DNA of 64,000 bases from JABURQ01 sp029243145. Lineage in GTDB: Bacteria; Planctomycetota; Planctomycetia; Planctomycetales; Planctomycetaceae. The stretch spans positions 62,001 to 126,000 of the forward strand of contig CBFHYX010000001.1 in assembly GCA_965660145.1 (NCBI GenBank). Direction: 5' to 3'. The position numbers were made by a program, and so were the translations under genes. Under the pieces are notes generated by a model. That model did no database searches, had not been told where the DNA came from, and saw only the letters and a program-made list of their open reading frames with translations. Shown here one piece after another: positions 51,780 to 60,774 of this stretch. Positions within the stretch are counted from its first letter, which is position 1. The number at the start of each line of letters is the position of its first letter.

Positions 51780-52361
51780 ATGACGACAATATCCCACTCC
51801 CCTTTTTCCACTTCGACGGGTTTGCTGCGCCAGATGGGGCAGTTCGATCCACGGGCTTGGGAGCGGTTTACGAAGATCTATGGAGGTCTCGTCTATTGCT
51901 GGGGGCGTCAATTTGGTCTGTCACCGGAAGATGCGTCTGATCTGGTCCAGGAAGTCTTTCAGTCTGTCCTGAAGGCCATTGATCGTTACGAGCATCAAAG
52001 CTTTCGTGGCTGGTTATGGACGATCACTCAAAATTGCGTACGAGATCGTGAGGGAAAACCCTCGGTCGATCGGACTCCCCGTGGTGGCAGCGATTTTCAG
52101 TCCTTTCTGCAGAGCATCCCCGAGCCTGAAGATCTCCATCACCCACTGACTCGACAAAGCCAGGCGTTCCTCTTACGGCAAGCACTCGAACAGATTCGAT
52201 GCGATTTTGAAGAACATACTTGGCAAGCGTTTTGGCGTCTCGCCGTCGATCATCATCCCGTTGCAGAAATTGCCTCAGATCTGAAGTTGACCGAAGTCGG
52301 TGTTCGGCAGGCAAAATTTCGTGTTTTACGTCGGCTCAAGGAAGAGCTCGGACGAATTTAG
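51780..52361 (+). CDS. ECF-type RNA polymerase sigma factor
   Basis: The 193-residue product has sigma region 2 (DASDLVQEVFQSVLKAIDRY, FRGWLWTITQNCVRD) and region 4 (VAEIASDLKLTEVGVRQAKFRVLRRL), with no region 1 or 3, so it is an ECF sigma factor. Planctomycetes have ECF groups tied to Ser/Thr kinases, and a kinase gene follows here 164 bases downstream. A hairpin lies between. The sigma factor would direct transcription of a stress or surface regulon; targets are unknown. The kinase partner appears broken, so the pathway may be defective in this strain. Confidence 0.92.
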   Translation: MTTISHSPFSTSTGLLRQMGQFDPRAWERFTKIYGGLVYCWGRQFGLSPEDASDLVQEVFQSVLKAIDRYEHQSFRGWLWTITQNCVRDREGKPSVDRTPRGGSDFQSFLQSIPEPEDLHHPLTRQSQAFLLRQALEQIRCDFEEHTWQAFWRLAVDHHPVAEIASDLKLTEVGVRQAKFRVLRRLKEELGRI

Positions 52362-52445
52362 AAAATCATAAACTCATTCTATCGCTGACTTTATCTCCCT
52401 TCTTTTGTCAGTAAATACTTTTTCGAGTAACGGACTTCCATTCTT

Positions 52446-52501
52446 AGTACCCGGAGGCTTCGTGGGAACAATGTATTCCCTCGGAAGTCGCCGGGAGTAC
52501 T
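52446..52501. repeat. Long imperfect hairpin between sigma factor and kinase genes
   Basis: Nested arms pair in order: AGTAC/GTACT (52446-52450, 52497-52501), CCGG/CCGG, CTTC/GAAG, GGGAA/TTCCC, with a 7-base loop. The 56-base structure has no T-tract. It may be a REP-like element or an RNA regulatory structure before the kinase start 24 bases later. Confidence 0.6.
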
Positions 52502-52525
52502 CCGCTCCCAAATTTGGAATATCCC

Positions 52526-53224
52526 ATGACCGATTACATCGACAAATTACTGGCTGACTACGAAGAACAGCACGGTACTGCCACCAACGCAGATGATCCG
52601 TCGACCGTTTCGTTGCATAACTTGATTGATGAACTTGATGGCTACATGGGTTTGCTTCAAGTGCCTCTGCCTGAAAGCGAATGGAGTTATCTTCAGGAAG
52701 GTGAGTGTGAGCAGGCGATTGCCGCCGCTTCTCATCTTCTCGAACGGTCCGTCGACGAGGCGGGTTACGTCTCCCGCGATGACCAGAATCGCGTGGGGAG
52801 TTCGATTGGTAATTATCGGTTGGTGGCCCATTTGGGTTCCGGCGGCATGGGGGCCGTCTATCGGGCGATCAATCTTTCCCTCAACAAAGAGGTCGCCCTT
52901 AAAACTCTCCCCGCCCACCGGATGAAGAATCCCAAAGCGGTCTCTCGCTTCCAGCGAGAAATGCGTGCCATTGGGAAGTTGGATCATCCCAATATTGTTC
53001 GCGCGTTGGATGCCGGGGAAGCGGACGGGCAACCCTTTTTGGTCATGGAGTTGATGGAAGGTGTGAATCTTTCGTCGCTCATTCGTCAATCGGGAACATT
53101 ATCCATTCCCGATGCCTGCGAAGTGATCAGGCAAGCCGCAATTGGCCTCCAGTATATTCATGATCAAGGTCTCGTTCATCGAGATGCCCCCAAGCAGAGG
53201 ACTTCTTTCATCGTGCGGGTGTAG
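52526..53224 (+). pseudogene. Ser/Thr protein kinase truncated after the HRD motif
   Basis: The 232-residue product begins with about 95 regulatory residues and then the N-lobe of a Hanks-type kinase: GSGGMG (104-109), VALK with Lys126, and IRQAAIGLQYIHDQGLVHRD with His218-Arg219-Asp220. After HRD the protein turns into 12 unrelated residues (APKQRTSFIVRV) and stops, so the catalytic loop's Asn, the DFG motif and the C-lobe are missing. It cannot phosphorylate. The break at about 53,186 coincides with the 3' end of the convergent PQQ gene: the kinase and that gene overlap by about 49 bases. A deletion, rearrangement or assembly join is likely. The ECF sigma factor gene upstream is the usual neighbour of such kinases. 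Confidence 0.88.
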
Positions 53225-54744
53225 ATGCGGCCGTTACTATAAACGGGTTGGGTGAGGCTCCAGGTTTTCCCGGCCTCTCCGAGATCATTGATGGAAAGCA
53301 AGGCGGCTTCATTGAAATCCTCTGCGTGGATGTCGATGACATAGGTCGTGCCGAGCATTGTGGTCACGTACAACTTGTCGCCGACACAAATGGGTGTCGC
53401 TGCGGAAACGTGTCCCCAACCGGTTCCCTTGGATCGTTTATCGACGATGCCGACATCGACACCGCGTGAGTTTTGCGTGTCATTGACAATGGCTTTGTCC
53501 CACAAAAGTTGATCTGGTTGATTGTGTTCCCGGACCACTTGCAAAGGGACTTCGAGATACTCGACGCGGCCTGTTTTCACATGGATACGACCGAGATAAT
53601 GTGATTCATGCGTCATGAAGTAATGGTGATCGCCGACAAGTAAATTGGCCATGTTGGTTGTCGGCGTGTCGTTGGGTCTGCGGTTGATTTTCAGTTCGGC
53701 ATTTTCATGACTCTGCCAACGATTTTGTGACCGATTAAAATCATACCGGGTGATGTTCTGGTCCAGAGGTTGATTGGCGATGAGCTTTCCGGTGTTGGTA
53801 TCGACCACGAGATGATTGGGACCCTCAAACCAACAACAGACTTTTTCGTTCCAGGTGGCCGTGTAGTGGGAACTTCCCTTCGAGATTTCATAAGTCCACA
53901 GTGTTTTGCCGGGCGTTTTTTCGGAAAGGCTCGTCAGGCCAAAGCCGTACGGCTTCTCGGGGGGAGCATGTCCGCCCCCTCGACCGTGCAAGATGGCGAG
54001 CTCTCCATTGGCCAGATGACCGATAGAGGGAGTGTTATGCACTGCGGTCCCCGCTTCGGCCACCCACTTTAGTTTGCCCGTCAACTTGTCGTAAGCATGC
54101 AAGTACATCCAATACTGTTTGGGATCAACTCCAGGAGGAAGCGGCTTGTGCATTCCGACATCGGCTCCCTGTTTGTTGAGCACTTCGACAAACAACAAGG
54201 TGTCGCCATACAAAATTGGTTCAAACTGACGTGAGTGATGACGGGTACGCGGTTGCCAGGCGCGTGTCCATATTTTCTGGCCGCTGTGATCCCAGCAACC
54301 CATAAACCCACTGGCATTAAAGAACCAGACATGCGTGTCATCCGTCACGGGGGAAGGAGAGGTGGAATCGCTGAAAATCCCGGCATACTTCAGTGGTCGC
54401 ACACCGGGCAATTCAACCTGCCACAAGATATCGCCGTTGTTTGCATCGAGACAGAAACCAATCGCATCGGAGCCCATCGGAGTTTTGGTCGAATCTTCTG
54501 GCCAAGGCGTGTTGGTCGTCGTAAAGAGCTTATCGTTCCAGACAACAGTGCAGCTTTGCCCGCTTTCGGGAAGCGGAGTTCTCCAGAGGACATTCTGATT
54601 TCTCGCGACGCTCCATTGAGTTGGTGAGTCACCTGCTACCTGATAATTTCCGTGGGGACCAGCCGCTTGATACCAATGGGGCGTTTCGGCGAAAACCTGG
54701 CGACCTATCATGACTCCGAGTAAGCAGGTAAGAAGAAATCGCAT
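53176..54744 (-). CDS. Exported PQQ-like beta-propeller protein
   Basis: A 522-residue protein with a signal peptide (FLLTCLLGVMIGRQVFA) and repeats with the quinoprotein-propeller look: DAIGFCLDANNGDILWQVELPG, GCWDHSGQKIWTRAW, AYDKLTGKLKWVAEAG, HLVVDTNTGKLIANQPL. No quinone-binding or metal ligand is identifiable, so catalysis is uncertain; many planctomycete members appear to be structural. Its 3' end overlaps the truncated kinase gene, and its last residues (VLCLGASR) run into that gene, so a few C-terminal residues may also be altered. It is transcribed leftward from about 54,760. Confidence 0.85.
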   Translation of the reverse strand: MRFLLTCLLGVMIGRQVFAETPHWYQAAGPHGNYQVAGDSPTQWSVARNQNVLWRTPLPESGQSCTVVWNDKLFTTTNTPWPEDSTKTPMGSDAIGFCLDANNGDILWQVELPGVRPLKYAGIFSDSTSPSPVTDDTHVWFFNASGFMGCWDHSGQKIWTRAWQPRTRHHSRQFEPILYGDTLLFVEVLNKQGADVGMHKPLPPGVDPKQYWMYLHAYDKLTGKLKWVAEAGTAVHNTPSIGHLANGELAILHGRGGGHAPPEKPYGFGLTSLSEKTPGKTLWTYEISKGSSHYTATWNEKVCCWFEGPNHLVVDTNTGKLIANQPLDQNITRYDFNRSQNRWQSHENAELKINRRPNDTPTTNMANLLVGDHHYFMTHESHYLGRIHVKTGRVEYLEVPLQVVREHNQPDQLLWDKAIVNDTQNSRGVDVGIVDKRSKGTGWGHVSAATPICVGDKLYVTTMLGTTYVIDIHAEDFNEAALLSINDLGEAGKTWSLTQPVYSNGRIYTRTMKEVLCLGASR

Positions 54745-55201
54745 TTGAGTCCGTCCTCATTACTTGATGCAGAGATGATCTTTCTGAGAGTCTCTGCCAT
54801 TTGTTGTTCCCGATCTCAACAGTATATGACAGAAATCGAGTCATGTTGAAACTTCGTTTCATCAGAGTGTTTCATCTCGTCAGGCAGTTTGCAATGTGAG
54901 GGAGATTTGTTGCAAACCTGCCCACATCAGCAGAGATATGGGAGTAAATCCTGATGGCTGACCGATTTGCTCCGTGAAAAGCCGATTTTTACGGGCTTTT
55001 ATGGCGATTTCTGCGAAGCAATCCCTCTTTTCAAAGGTGTGAAAATTTCCTACAAATCGTGCAGAGACTCGACTAATTCCTCGTGCAGATCAGTTCATTA
55101 TTGGTTGGGTGTCCTGGGGACGCGACATCAAACCACGAGAGTTTTGCATCCTCACTTTTCTGTTTTTCAATTGCCAACAGACAGACCGGCTTTTCTCGAC
55201 A
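54745..55201. other. Intergenic region with a terminator-like hairpin
   Basis: I see no gene here. At 54977-55000, AAAAGCC and GGCTTTT pair across a 10-base loop, giving a stem flanked by A and T runs, a bidirectional terminator look, though no gene ends here. Upstream frames to 55109 in the next gene are open but lack coding character. Confidence 0.45.
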
Positions 55202-56152
55202 ATGAAGAATTCTCATTATCTGGAACAACTCAACAAAGGAGTGGAAAAAGCGCGCACCCAATCCGTCGTGATCTGTGGACTCGTTCGAGATCTTGAAAAG
55301 ATCTTGCCACTGACTTTATGGCGCATGCAAAAAATGGGAGAGATGTTCGCCGATTACCAAATTGTCATCTACGAAAATGATTCCCAAGATCGTTCGCTTG
55401 AAATTTTGCAGGACTGCGCCGAACAAAATTCAAAAATACATATTCTCTCCGATCGCTTGGGAGATCCTGTGAACCCACCGATTCGTTGTATGAATCGGGT
55501 TGAGAGAATGGCGAATTACCGCAATCGATATCGAGAGTATCTGGTCGATCATTTTTCACACTATGATCTTGCCGTCGTTGTCGATATGGATCTTCCTGGT
55601 GGATGGGATTTGAATGGCATTTCTCATTCACTCAGTCACAATGACTGGGACTTTATCGGCTCATATGGCCTCGTCAGAAAAAACTATCTGAATCGACAAA
55701 AGAGTTTACAATACGATGCTTGGGCTTATCGAGAGTTTGGAAACTACGATGCGATGACAACCAAGCAAGTGAATCATCTTCATTGGTCACAAACTGCGGG
55801 GCTGATTTCCGTCTATTCCTGTTTTGGAGGAATGGGACTCTATCGCATGGAAGCACTTGTCGAATGTGAATACCAGGGAGGAGACTGCGAGCACGTTTCT
55901 TTGCATCGGCAGATGCGAGAAAAAGGGATGGATCGATTATTTCTCAATCCACGCCAGGTCACCGATTATGGAGAGCATGACTCTAGGGTGTGCCGATGGT
56001 TGCGGGCTCTTCGAGTCTTTAAGGTGATCAGCGATTCTCCTTCTGAGCCTTTTTTCGAGACGATCTCTGAATCTTTAATGCGAGAGATTGCCCCAAATCC
56101 ATTCGACCTCGCATCTGATGTGAAAATATCCAAACAGATGCGAGCCCCATAA
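55202..56152 (+). CDS. Glycosyltransferase-like protein, CAP59-type motifs
   Basis: The 316-residue product contains VVICGLVRDLEK near the start, YENDSQDRSLEIL about 50 residues later, and AVVVDMDLPGGW at the centre. The YENDS motif followed by a D-x-D-type site is like CAP59/GT69-type mannosyltransferases and relatives (GT-A fold). The match is by motif pattern, so subfamily is uncertain. There is no signal or membrane segment. I use ATG at 55202; the frame is open 31 codons more but reads unlike protein. It stands alone between a PQQ gene and patB. Confidence 0.7.
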   Translation: MKNSHYLEQLNKGVEKARTQSVVICGLVRDLEKILPLTLWRMQKMGEMFADYQIVIYENDSQDRSLEILQDCAEQNSKIHILSDRLGDPVNPPIRCMNRVERMANYRNRYREYLVDHFSHYDLAVVVDMDLPGGWDLNGISHSLSHNDWDFIGSYGLVRKNYLNRQKSLQYDAWAYREFGNYDAMTTKQVNHLHWSQTAGLISVYSCFGGMGLYRMEALVECEYQGGDCEHVSLHRQMREKGMDRLFLNPRQVTDYGEHDSRVCRWLRALRVFKVISDSPSEPFFETISESLMREIAPNPFDLASDVKISKQMRAP

Positions 56153-56314
56153 TTTCCGTCGAAGAGTCTACTTTATCGGTCCATTCAATCAAGGCCGTGA
56201 TTCCTTCAAGAAACGCTTCTTGGAACTTGTCCGTCATTGTGTCTCGCTGGCGTGGAAGGCTCATGCGGCTTATAGTCAAACGACTTCGTTTTCTCTCAGT
56301 CAAGATATCACCGC

Positions 56315-57484
56315 ATGCCCGAAACCAACTTCGATTTTGATCAACTTCCCGAACGCAGAGGAACCGGAGCGATTAAATGGGATCGTTTCCCGGATTACAC
56401 ACCCTTTTGGGTCGCCGACATGGACTTTGCGTCGCCCGACTGTGTTGTCGAGGCAATGCGTCGTCGTGTTGACCATGGCGTCTTTGGTTATGCGCAAGCT
56501 CATGCTGGATTGATCGAAGCGGTGTTGGGTTATCTGCAAGAGATGCATCATGTCCAAGTTGATGAGAAAGATGTGGTTCACCTGCCCGGTATGGTGTTAG
56601 CATTATCTCTCGCTTGTCGCGCGTTGGCCAAGCCCGGCGATCAAGTGATGATCAATTCGCCCGTTTATTATCCATTTTTCAATGTCGCCAGAGATGCTGA
56701 CGCAGAATTAATCGATGTCCCCTTCACTCGTGATGAAACGACTTGGAGATTTGATTGGGACGCAATGGAATCAGCCGTCACTTCACGGACTCGTATTCTG
56801 ATTCTCTGCAATCCTCAAAATCCACTCGGTCGAGTTTTCAAGGAAGAAGAAATTCGAATGCTCGCTGAATTTTGTGAGCGGCACGATCTCGTATTACTTT
56901 CAGACGAAATCCATTGTGATTTGATCCTCGATTCTGAAACCTCGCATTATAGCGCGTTGCGTCTTCCCGAATCATTTCAGGATCGTTTGATTACTTTGAT
57001 GGCCCCCAGCAAAACTTATAACATTGCCGGGCTCGGTTACTCGTTTGCCGTGATCAGAAACCCTGAATTGCGTCGAAAGTTCAATGATGCACGCGGCTGC
57101 ACGGTTTCCGAAGTCAACGCACTCTCGATGTATGCCGCCGAAGCCGCTTACAAATCGGGTGAGCCCTGGCGTCGCGACCTGATCGACTATCTACGCGGGA
57201 ATCGAGACTTGCTGGCGGATTTTATTGATCAGGAGATGCCGGTCTTAAAAATTCAGGAGCATGCTGCCACCTATCTGTATTGGATCGATTGTGCCGCACT
57301 CGAAGTTTCCCACCCGGTTCAATTTTTTGCGAAAGAAGCGGGAGTATTTTTGACCGATGGCACTCCGTTCGGTAGCAGTCAGCACGTGCGATTCAATTTT
57401 GGTTGTCCACGCGAACACATGCTCAAAGGACTGCAAGCCATGAAAGAGGCGATTGATCGAAAAAATGCCGCCAAACAGACGTAA
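56315..57484 (+). CDS. patB: PatB/MalY-type aminotransferase (cystathionine beta-lyase-like)
   Basis: A PLP enzyme of the class I/II fold, PatB/MalY group: PFWVADMDFASP near the N-terminus, NPQNPLGRVF, SDEIHCDL and the PLP lysine Lys233 in APSKTYNIAGL. This group cleaves cystathionine or cysteine S-conjugates, giving homocysteine or thiols plus pyruvate and ammonia. Length of 389 residues is right. The gene is monocistronic on the plus strand. It is adjacent to PhoX-like and sulfatase genes, which may be coincidental. Confidence 0.93.
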   Translation: MPETNFDFDQLPERRGTGAIKWDRFPDYTPFWVADMDFASPDCVVEAMRRRVDHGVFGYAQAHAGLIEAVLGYLQEMHHVQVDEKDVVHLPGMVLALSLACRALAKPGDQVMINSPVYYPFFNVARDADAELIDVPFTRDETTWRFDWDAMESAVTSRTRILILCNPQNPLGRVFKEEEIRMLAEFCERHDLVLLSDEIHCDLILDSETSHYSALRLPESFQDRLITLMAPSKTYNIAGLGYSFAVIRNPELRRKFNDARGCTVSEVNALSMYAAEAAYKSGEPWRRDLIDYLRGNRDLLADFIDQEMPVLKIQEHAATYLYWIDCAALEVSHPVQFFAKEAGVFLTDGTPFGSSQHVRFNFGCPREHMLKGLQAMKEAIDRKNAAKQT

Positions 57485-57647
57485 AAGGTTGACCGTTCAA
57501 GCCGCCTGAATGTCTCTGCGTCCATCATTTCGACATCGAGAACCAGCAAAATTCCAGAACTTTGTTGCAGCACGCGGCCAGTCGTGCATCATGGAATGAT
57601 TGTGATTCTGTTTTTTTCATTCTGTGCTTACGGATCAGGGTTCCCGC

Positions 57648-59024
57648 ATGAATTTCACTTCAAAAGTCGCCCGTCGTTCTTTTCTGAAAATGACCGCATT
57701 CAGTTTGGGTTGCGGTTCTTTGACGAATGCTTTTCAGCAACTTTCTGCCGAGTCTAAATTCGACTCTCAAGCACTCTCTTACGGCCCTCTTTCTGCCGTC
57801 GAAGATCAGACGACTGGTTTGCCATTACTTGAACTTCCCGAAGGGTTCCGTTATTCCACATTTTGCTGGTCGAGAGACGAGATGAGCGACGGGACGATCA
57901 CGCCGGGCGCGCATGATGGAATGGGTGTGATTCAAGAGGATTGTGGCATCTTGACGTTATGTCGAAATCACGAACTTTCAGGATCAACCACCGCATTCGG
58001 TCCTTCAGCGATTCAGTATGATCAGACAATGGGTGGCGGATGCTCTATGCTTCAGTTCGATGCTGGTCAAGGAGTCTGGTTAAACGCACGACCCGCGCTC
58101 TCGGGAACGGTTCGCAATTGCGCGGGTGGGCCAACGCCTTGGAACAGTTGGCTCTCTTGTGAAGAGACGGTTGATGGGCCGGTTGACGAAAGTGATTCCG
58201 ACGAATTGACGCACGGTTGGATTTTCGAAGTTCCCGCAGAAGGCGTCGCCAACGCATTGCCACTTAAAGATATGGGCCGATTCGTCCACGAAGCGATTGC
58301 CGTCGATCCAGATACGGGAATTGTTTATGAAACGGAAGATCGCGGGACTGCGGGCTTATATCGATTTCTCCCCAACACTTCTGGGAAATTGACAGACGGT
58401 GGAGAGTTGCAAATGCTCCAGGTCAAGGGGCAATTGGACCTGCGAAAAAGTGATTTGGTTGGGGTGAAACACGATTGCCAATGGGTCACGATCGAGGATC
58501 CGCATCGGGCACATGCTGATTCCGAGAAACAAGATCAGCTCGGTTGTTACACACAAGGAAAAGCAAAAGGCGCAACGACATTCGCAAGATTGGAAGGTTG
58601 TTGGTACGGAAACGGCTTAATCTATTTTGATTCCACGAGCGGCGGACCTAAGAGTGCCGGTCAAATCTGGCAGTACAATCCCAAAGAAGAACAGTTGATG
58701 TTATTGTTCGCATCGCCTTCCAACAAAGTTCTCGACCAACCCGACAATCTGGCCGTTAGCCCACGAGGAGGAATTGTGTTGTGCGAAGACGGTCGAGAAA
58801 CGCCTCAGCGTCTCCATGGCCTCACACCCGATGGAAAGCTCTTCACATTCGCAAGAAACAATGTGCAGTTGCAGGGTGAACGAAATGGTTTTAAAGGAGA
58901 TTTCCGCGGCTCGGAATGGGCCGGCTCGACATTCAGCCCGGACGGAAAATGGCTCTTCGTGAACCTGCAGACGCCCGGCATCACCTTTGCCATTACTGGC
59001 CCGTGGGGGAGCGGCCTGTTGTAA
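57648..59024 (+). CDS. PhoX-like exported phosphatase (DUF839)
   Basis: A 458-residue protein with a twin-arginine leader (VARRSFLKMTAF) and the PhoX/DUF839 pattern: LELPEGFRYSTFC, GILTLCRNHEL, RNCAGGPTPWNSWLSCEET, GRFVHEAIAVD, and a late NLAVSPRGGIVLCEDG. PhoX enzymes are calcium/iron-dependent alkaline phosphatases freeing phosphate from organic esters in the periplasm. This copy has most conserved parts, though some members with this pattern are not proven phosphatases. I use ATG at 57648 (CAGGG upstream). A sulfatase gene starts 60 bases after its stop, likely in the same transcript. Confidence 0.9.
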   Translation: MNFTSKVARRSFLKMTAFSLGCGSLTNAFQQLSAESKFDSQALSYGPLSAVEDQTTGLPLLELPEGFRYSTFCWSRDEMSDGTITPGAHDGMGVIQEDCGILTLCRNHELSGSTTAFGPSAIQYDQTMGGGCSMLQFDAGQGVWLNARPALSGTVRNCAGGPTPWNSWLSCEETVDGPVDESDSDELTHGWIFEVPAEGVANALPLKDMGRFVHEAIAVDPDTGIVYETEDRGTAGLYRFLPNTSGKLTDGGELQMLQVKGQLDLRKSDLVGVKHDCQWVTIEDPHRAHADSEKQDQLGCYTQGKAKGATTFARLEGCWYGNGLIYFDSTSGGPKSAGQIWQYNPKEEQLMLLFASPSNKVLDQPDNLAVSPRGGIVLCEDGRETPQRLHGLTPDGKLFTFARNNVQLQGERNGFKGDFRGSEWAGSTFSPDGKWLFVNLQTPGITFAITGPWGSGLL

Positions 59025-59084
59025 AATCTTATCGTGAAAAGACTGATTAACAACAAGCCAGAGAAATCGGGCAAGAAGACTATT

Positions 59085-60566
59085 ATGAATCACACACGCG
59101 GTTTACTTCACGGTCAATTCGTCTTCGTTCTCGCAATATTCTGGCTTACGTTTTCTACGACCTTCTGCCACGCTGCACCCAATGTTCTGTTCATTGTGGC
59201 TGATGACTTGAACTGCGCAATCGGACCCTATGGCGACTCCGTGGCTCACACTCCAAACTTGGATCGATTGGCCGCGCGAGGTATCACGTTTGAACGAGCT
59301 TACTGTCAGCAGGCGGTCTGCAACCCCTCGCGTTCCTCATTTCTAACCGGACTTCGCATCGACACAGTCGGTGTTGATGACCTCCGCAAATATTTTCGCG
59401 ATACCGCCAAAAATGGCCAGGCTCTGGTGACTCTTCCCGAGCACTTCAAAAATCATGGCTACTTCTGTCAGAACATTGGCAAGATGTTTCACAATATGGG
59501 TGAGACACAAGATCGACGTTCATGGTCGATTGATGAAGTGTTATTCAAAGGGACGCATGCAGCCGATACGGTCTACGGCAATCAATTAAAGTCTGGCGAA
59601 ACATCTCCTTACAAAGCACCCGTCACCGAAGCCCACGATGTTTCTGATGTCGTTTATCGGGACGGGCAAATTGCCAATTTGGCCGCGACCATGTTGCACG
59701 ATTACGCGGGGAGCGAACAGCCATTCTTTCTGGCGGTCGGTTTTTGGCGTCCACATCTCCCTTTTGTTGCCCCGAAAAAATATTGGGACCAATACGACCC
59801 AAGTTTGATTCCGCTGCCAAATCCATCAACAGCACCTCAAAATGTTTCCGAGATTGCCATGCACTCCTCTCGTGAGATCAAAGGCTACGGGCTGACGCCC
59901 AAAGATCGTCCTTTTACGGAACAAGAAATCCGTCACTATCGACACGGCTATTATGCGGCGATTAGTTTCATGGACGCTCAGATTGGTGAAATTCTTGAGG
60001 CATTAGAAAAGAGCGGACAAGCGGATAACACCATCGTGGCATTCACGTCGGATCATGGATTTCATATCGGCGAACATACATTATGGGGAAAAACATCCAA
60101 CTTTGAACTCGATGCGCGAGTTCCGCTAATTATTGCCGACCCACGACAGAAAAAACATCACGGGCAATCAACAAAAGCACTCGCAGAACTGATCGATCTC
60201 TACCCCACGTTGGCAGAGTTGGCCGCAATTGATCAAGACCTCTCTCCACGATTAGAAGGAGTCAGTTTGGCGAAGATTGTGACTGATTCTTCGTTGTCGG
60301 TCAAAGACTTCGCGCTCACTCAGCATCAGCAACCGTTTTACGGTTCTGCGAAAAACTGGCAAGCGATGGGATATTCGTTAAGGACAGATCGTTGGAGATA
60401 CACGGAATGGCGGTCGCTGAAAGATCCGCAGGTCATGGCGCGCGAATTATACGATCACGACAATGATCCGCTGGAAACACGCAATGTGGCCCATAAAGTC
60501 CACAATACCGAAGTCATTTTTCAATTGGCCGATCAACTTCAGAAAGTGATCGATGATCAAAAATGA
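59085..60566 (+). CDS. Second exported sulfatase, iduronate-2-sulfatase-like
   Basis: A 493-residue sulfatase with a signal peptide (ending CHAAP). The formylglycine site is in YCQQAVCNPSRSSFLTGL at Cys79; metal residues lie in VLFIVADDLN and FTSDHGFHIGEH. Sequence style resembles iduronate-2-sulfatase and matches the first sulfatase in the window in arrangement. The ATG at 59085 gives the signal; the frame is open 17 codons more. It is coupled by proximity to the PhoX-like gene, so phosphate- or sulfate-ester hydrolysis may be co-induced. Confidence 0.93.
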   Translation: MNHTRGLLHGQFVFVLAIFWLTFSTTFCHAAPNVLFIVADDLNCAIGPYGDSVAHTPNLDRLAARGITFERAYCQQAVCNPSRSSFLTGLRIDTVGVDDLRKYFRDTAKNGQALVTLPEHFKNHGYFCQNIGKMFHNMGETQDRRSWSIDEVLFKGTHAADTVYGNQLKSGETSPYKAPVTEAHDVSDVVYRDGQIANLAATMLHDYAGSEQPFFLAVGFWRPHLPFVAPKKYWDQYDPSLIPLPNPSTAPQNVSEIAMHSSREIKGYGLTPKDRPFTEQEIRHYRHGYYAAISFMDAQIGEILEALEKSGQADNTIVAFTSDHGFHIGEHTLWGKTSNFELDARVPLIIADPRQKKHHGQSTKALAELIDLYPTLAELAAIDQDLSPRLEGVSLAKIVTDSSLSVKDFALTQHQQPFYGSAKNWQAMGYSLRTDRWRYTEWRSLKDPQVMARELYDHDNDPLETRNVAHKVHNTEVIFQLADQLQKVIDDQK

Positions 60567-60612
60567 TCGCTCCTCTGTGATTCGATTAAGGAGTCGAGAG
60601 TGATCGGAGTCC

Positions 60613-60774
60613 TTATTGGTCACCCTCTTCAGGATCGCGCGCATCGAGGTTTTTGAACAGGCGATAGATGTCCCTCGCTCCGAATGGCACAATCACAATC
60701 GCCAGGACCAGATAACTTCCCAATCCCAGAAGTAACACTGTTTGCCAGAATGCGATCCAACTTTGTTCGCTCAT
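60613..60774 (-). CDS. Small membrane accessory protein of the sodium symporter (53 aa)
   Basis: A 53-codon frame starts with ATG at 60774, overlapping the symporter's TGA (ATGA), and ends TAA at 60613. The product begins MSEQSWIAFWQTVLLLGLGS, one membrane helix, then a short juxtamembrane part (GARDIYRLFKNLDAR) and an acidic tail. Many sodium/solute symporters have such small accessory proteins encoded just downstream, so function as a subunit or stabiliser is reasonable. The overlap gives strong support that it is real. Confidence 0.82.
   Translation of the reverse strand: MSEQSWIAFWQTVLLLGLGSYLVLAIVIVPFGARDIYRLFKNLDARDPEEGDQ

Noticed and set aside
54977..55000. Hairpin with A and T runs called as a terminator
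   Set aside because: No gene ends nearby on either strand; kept only as a note in the intergenic entry.
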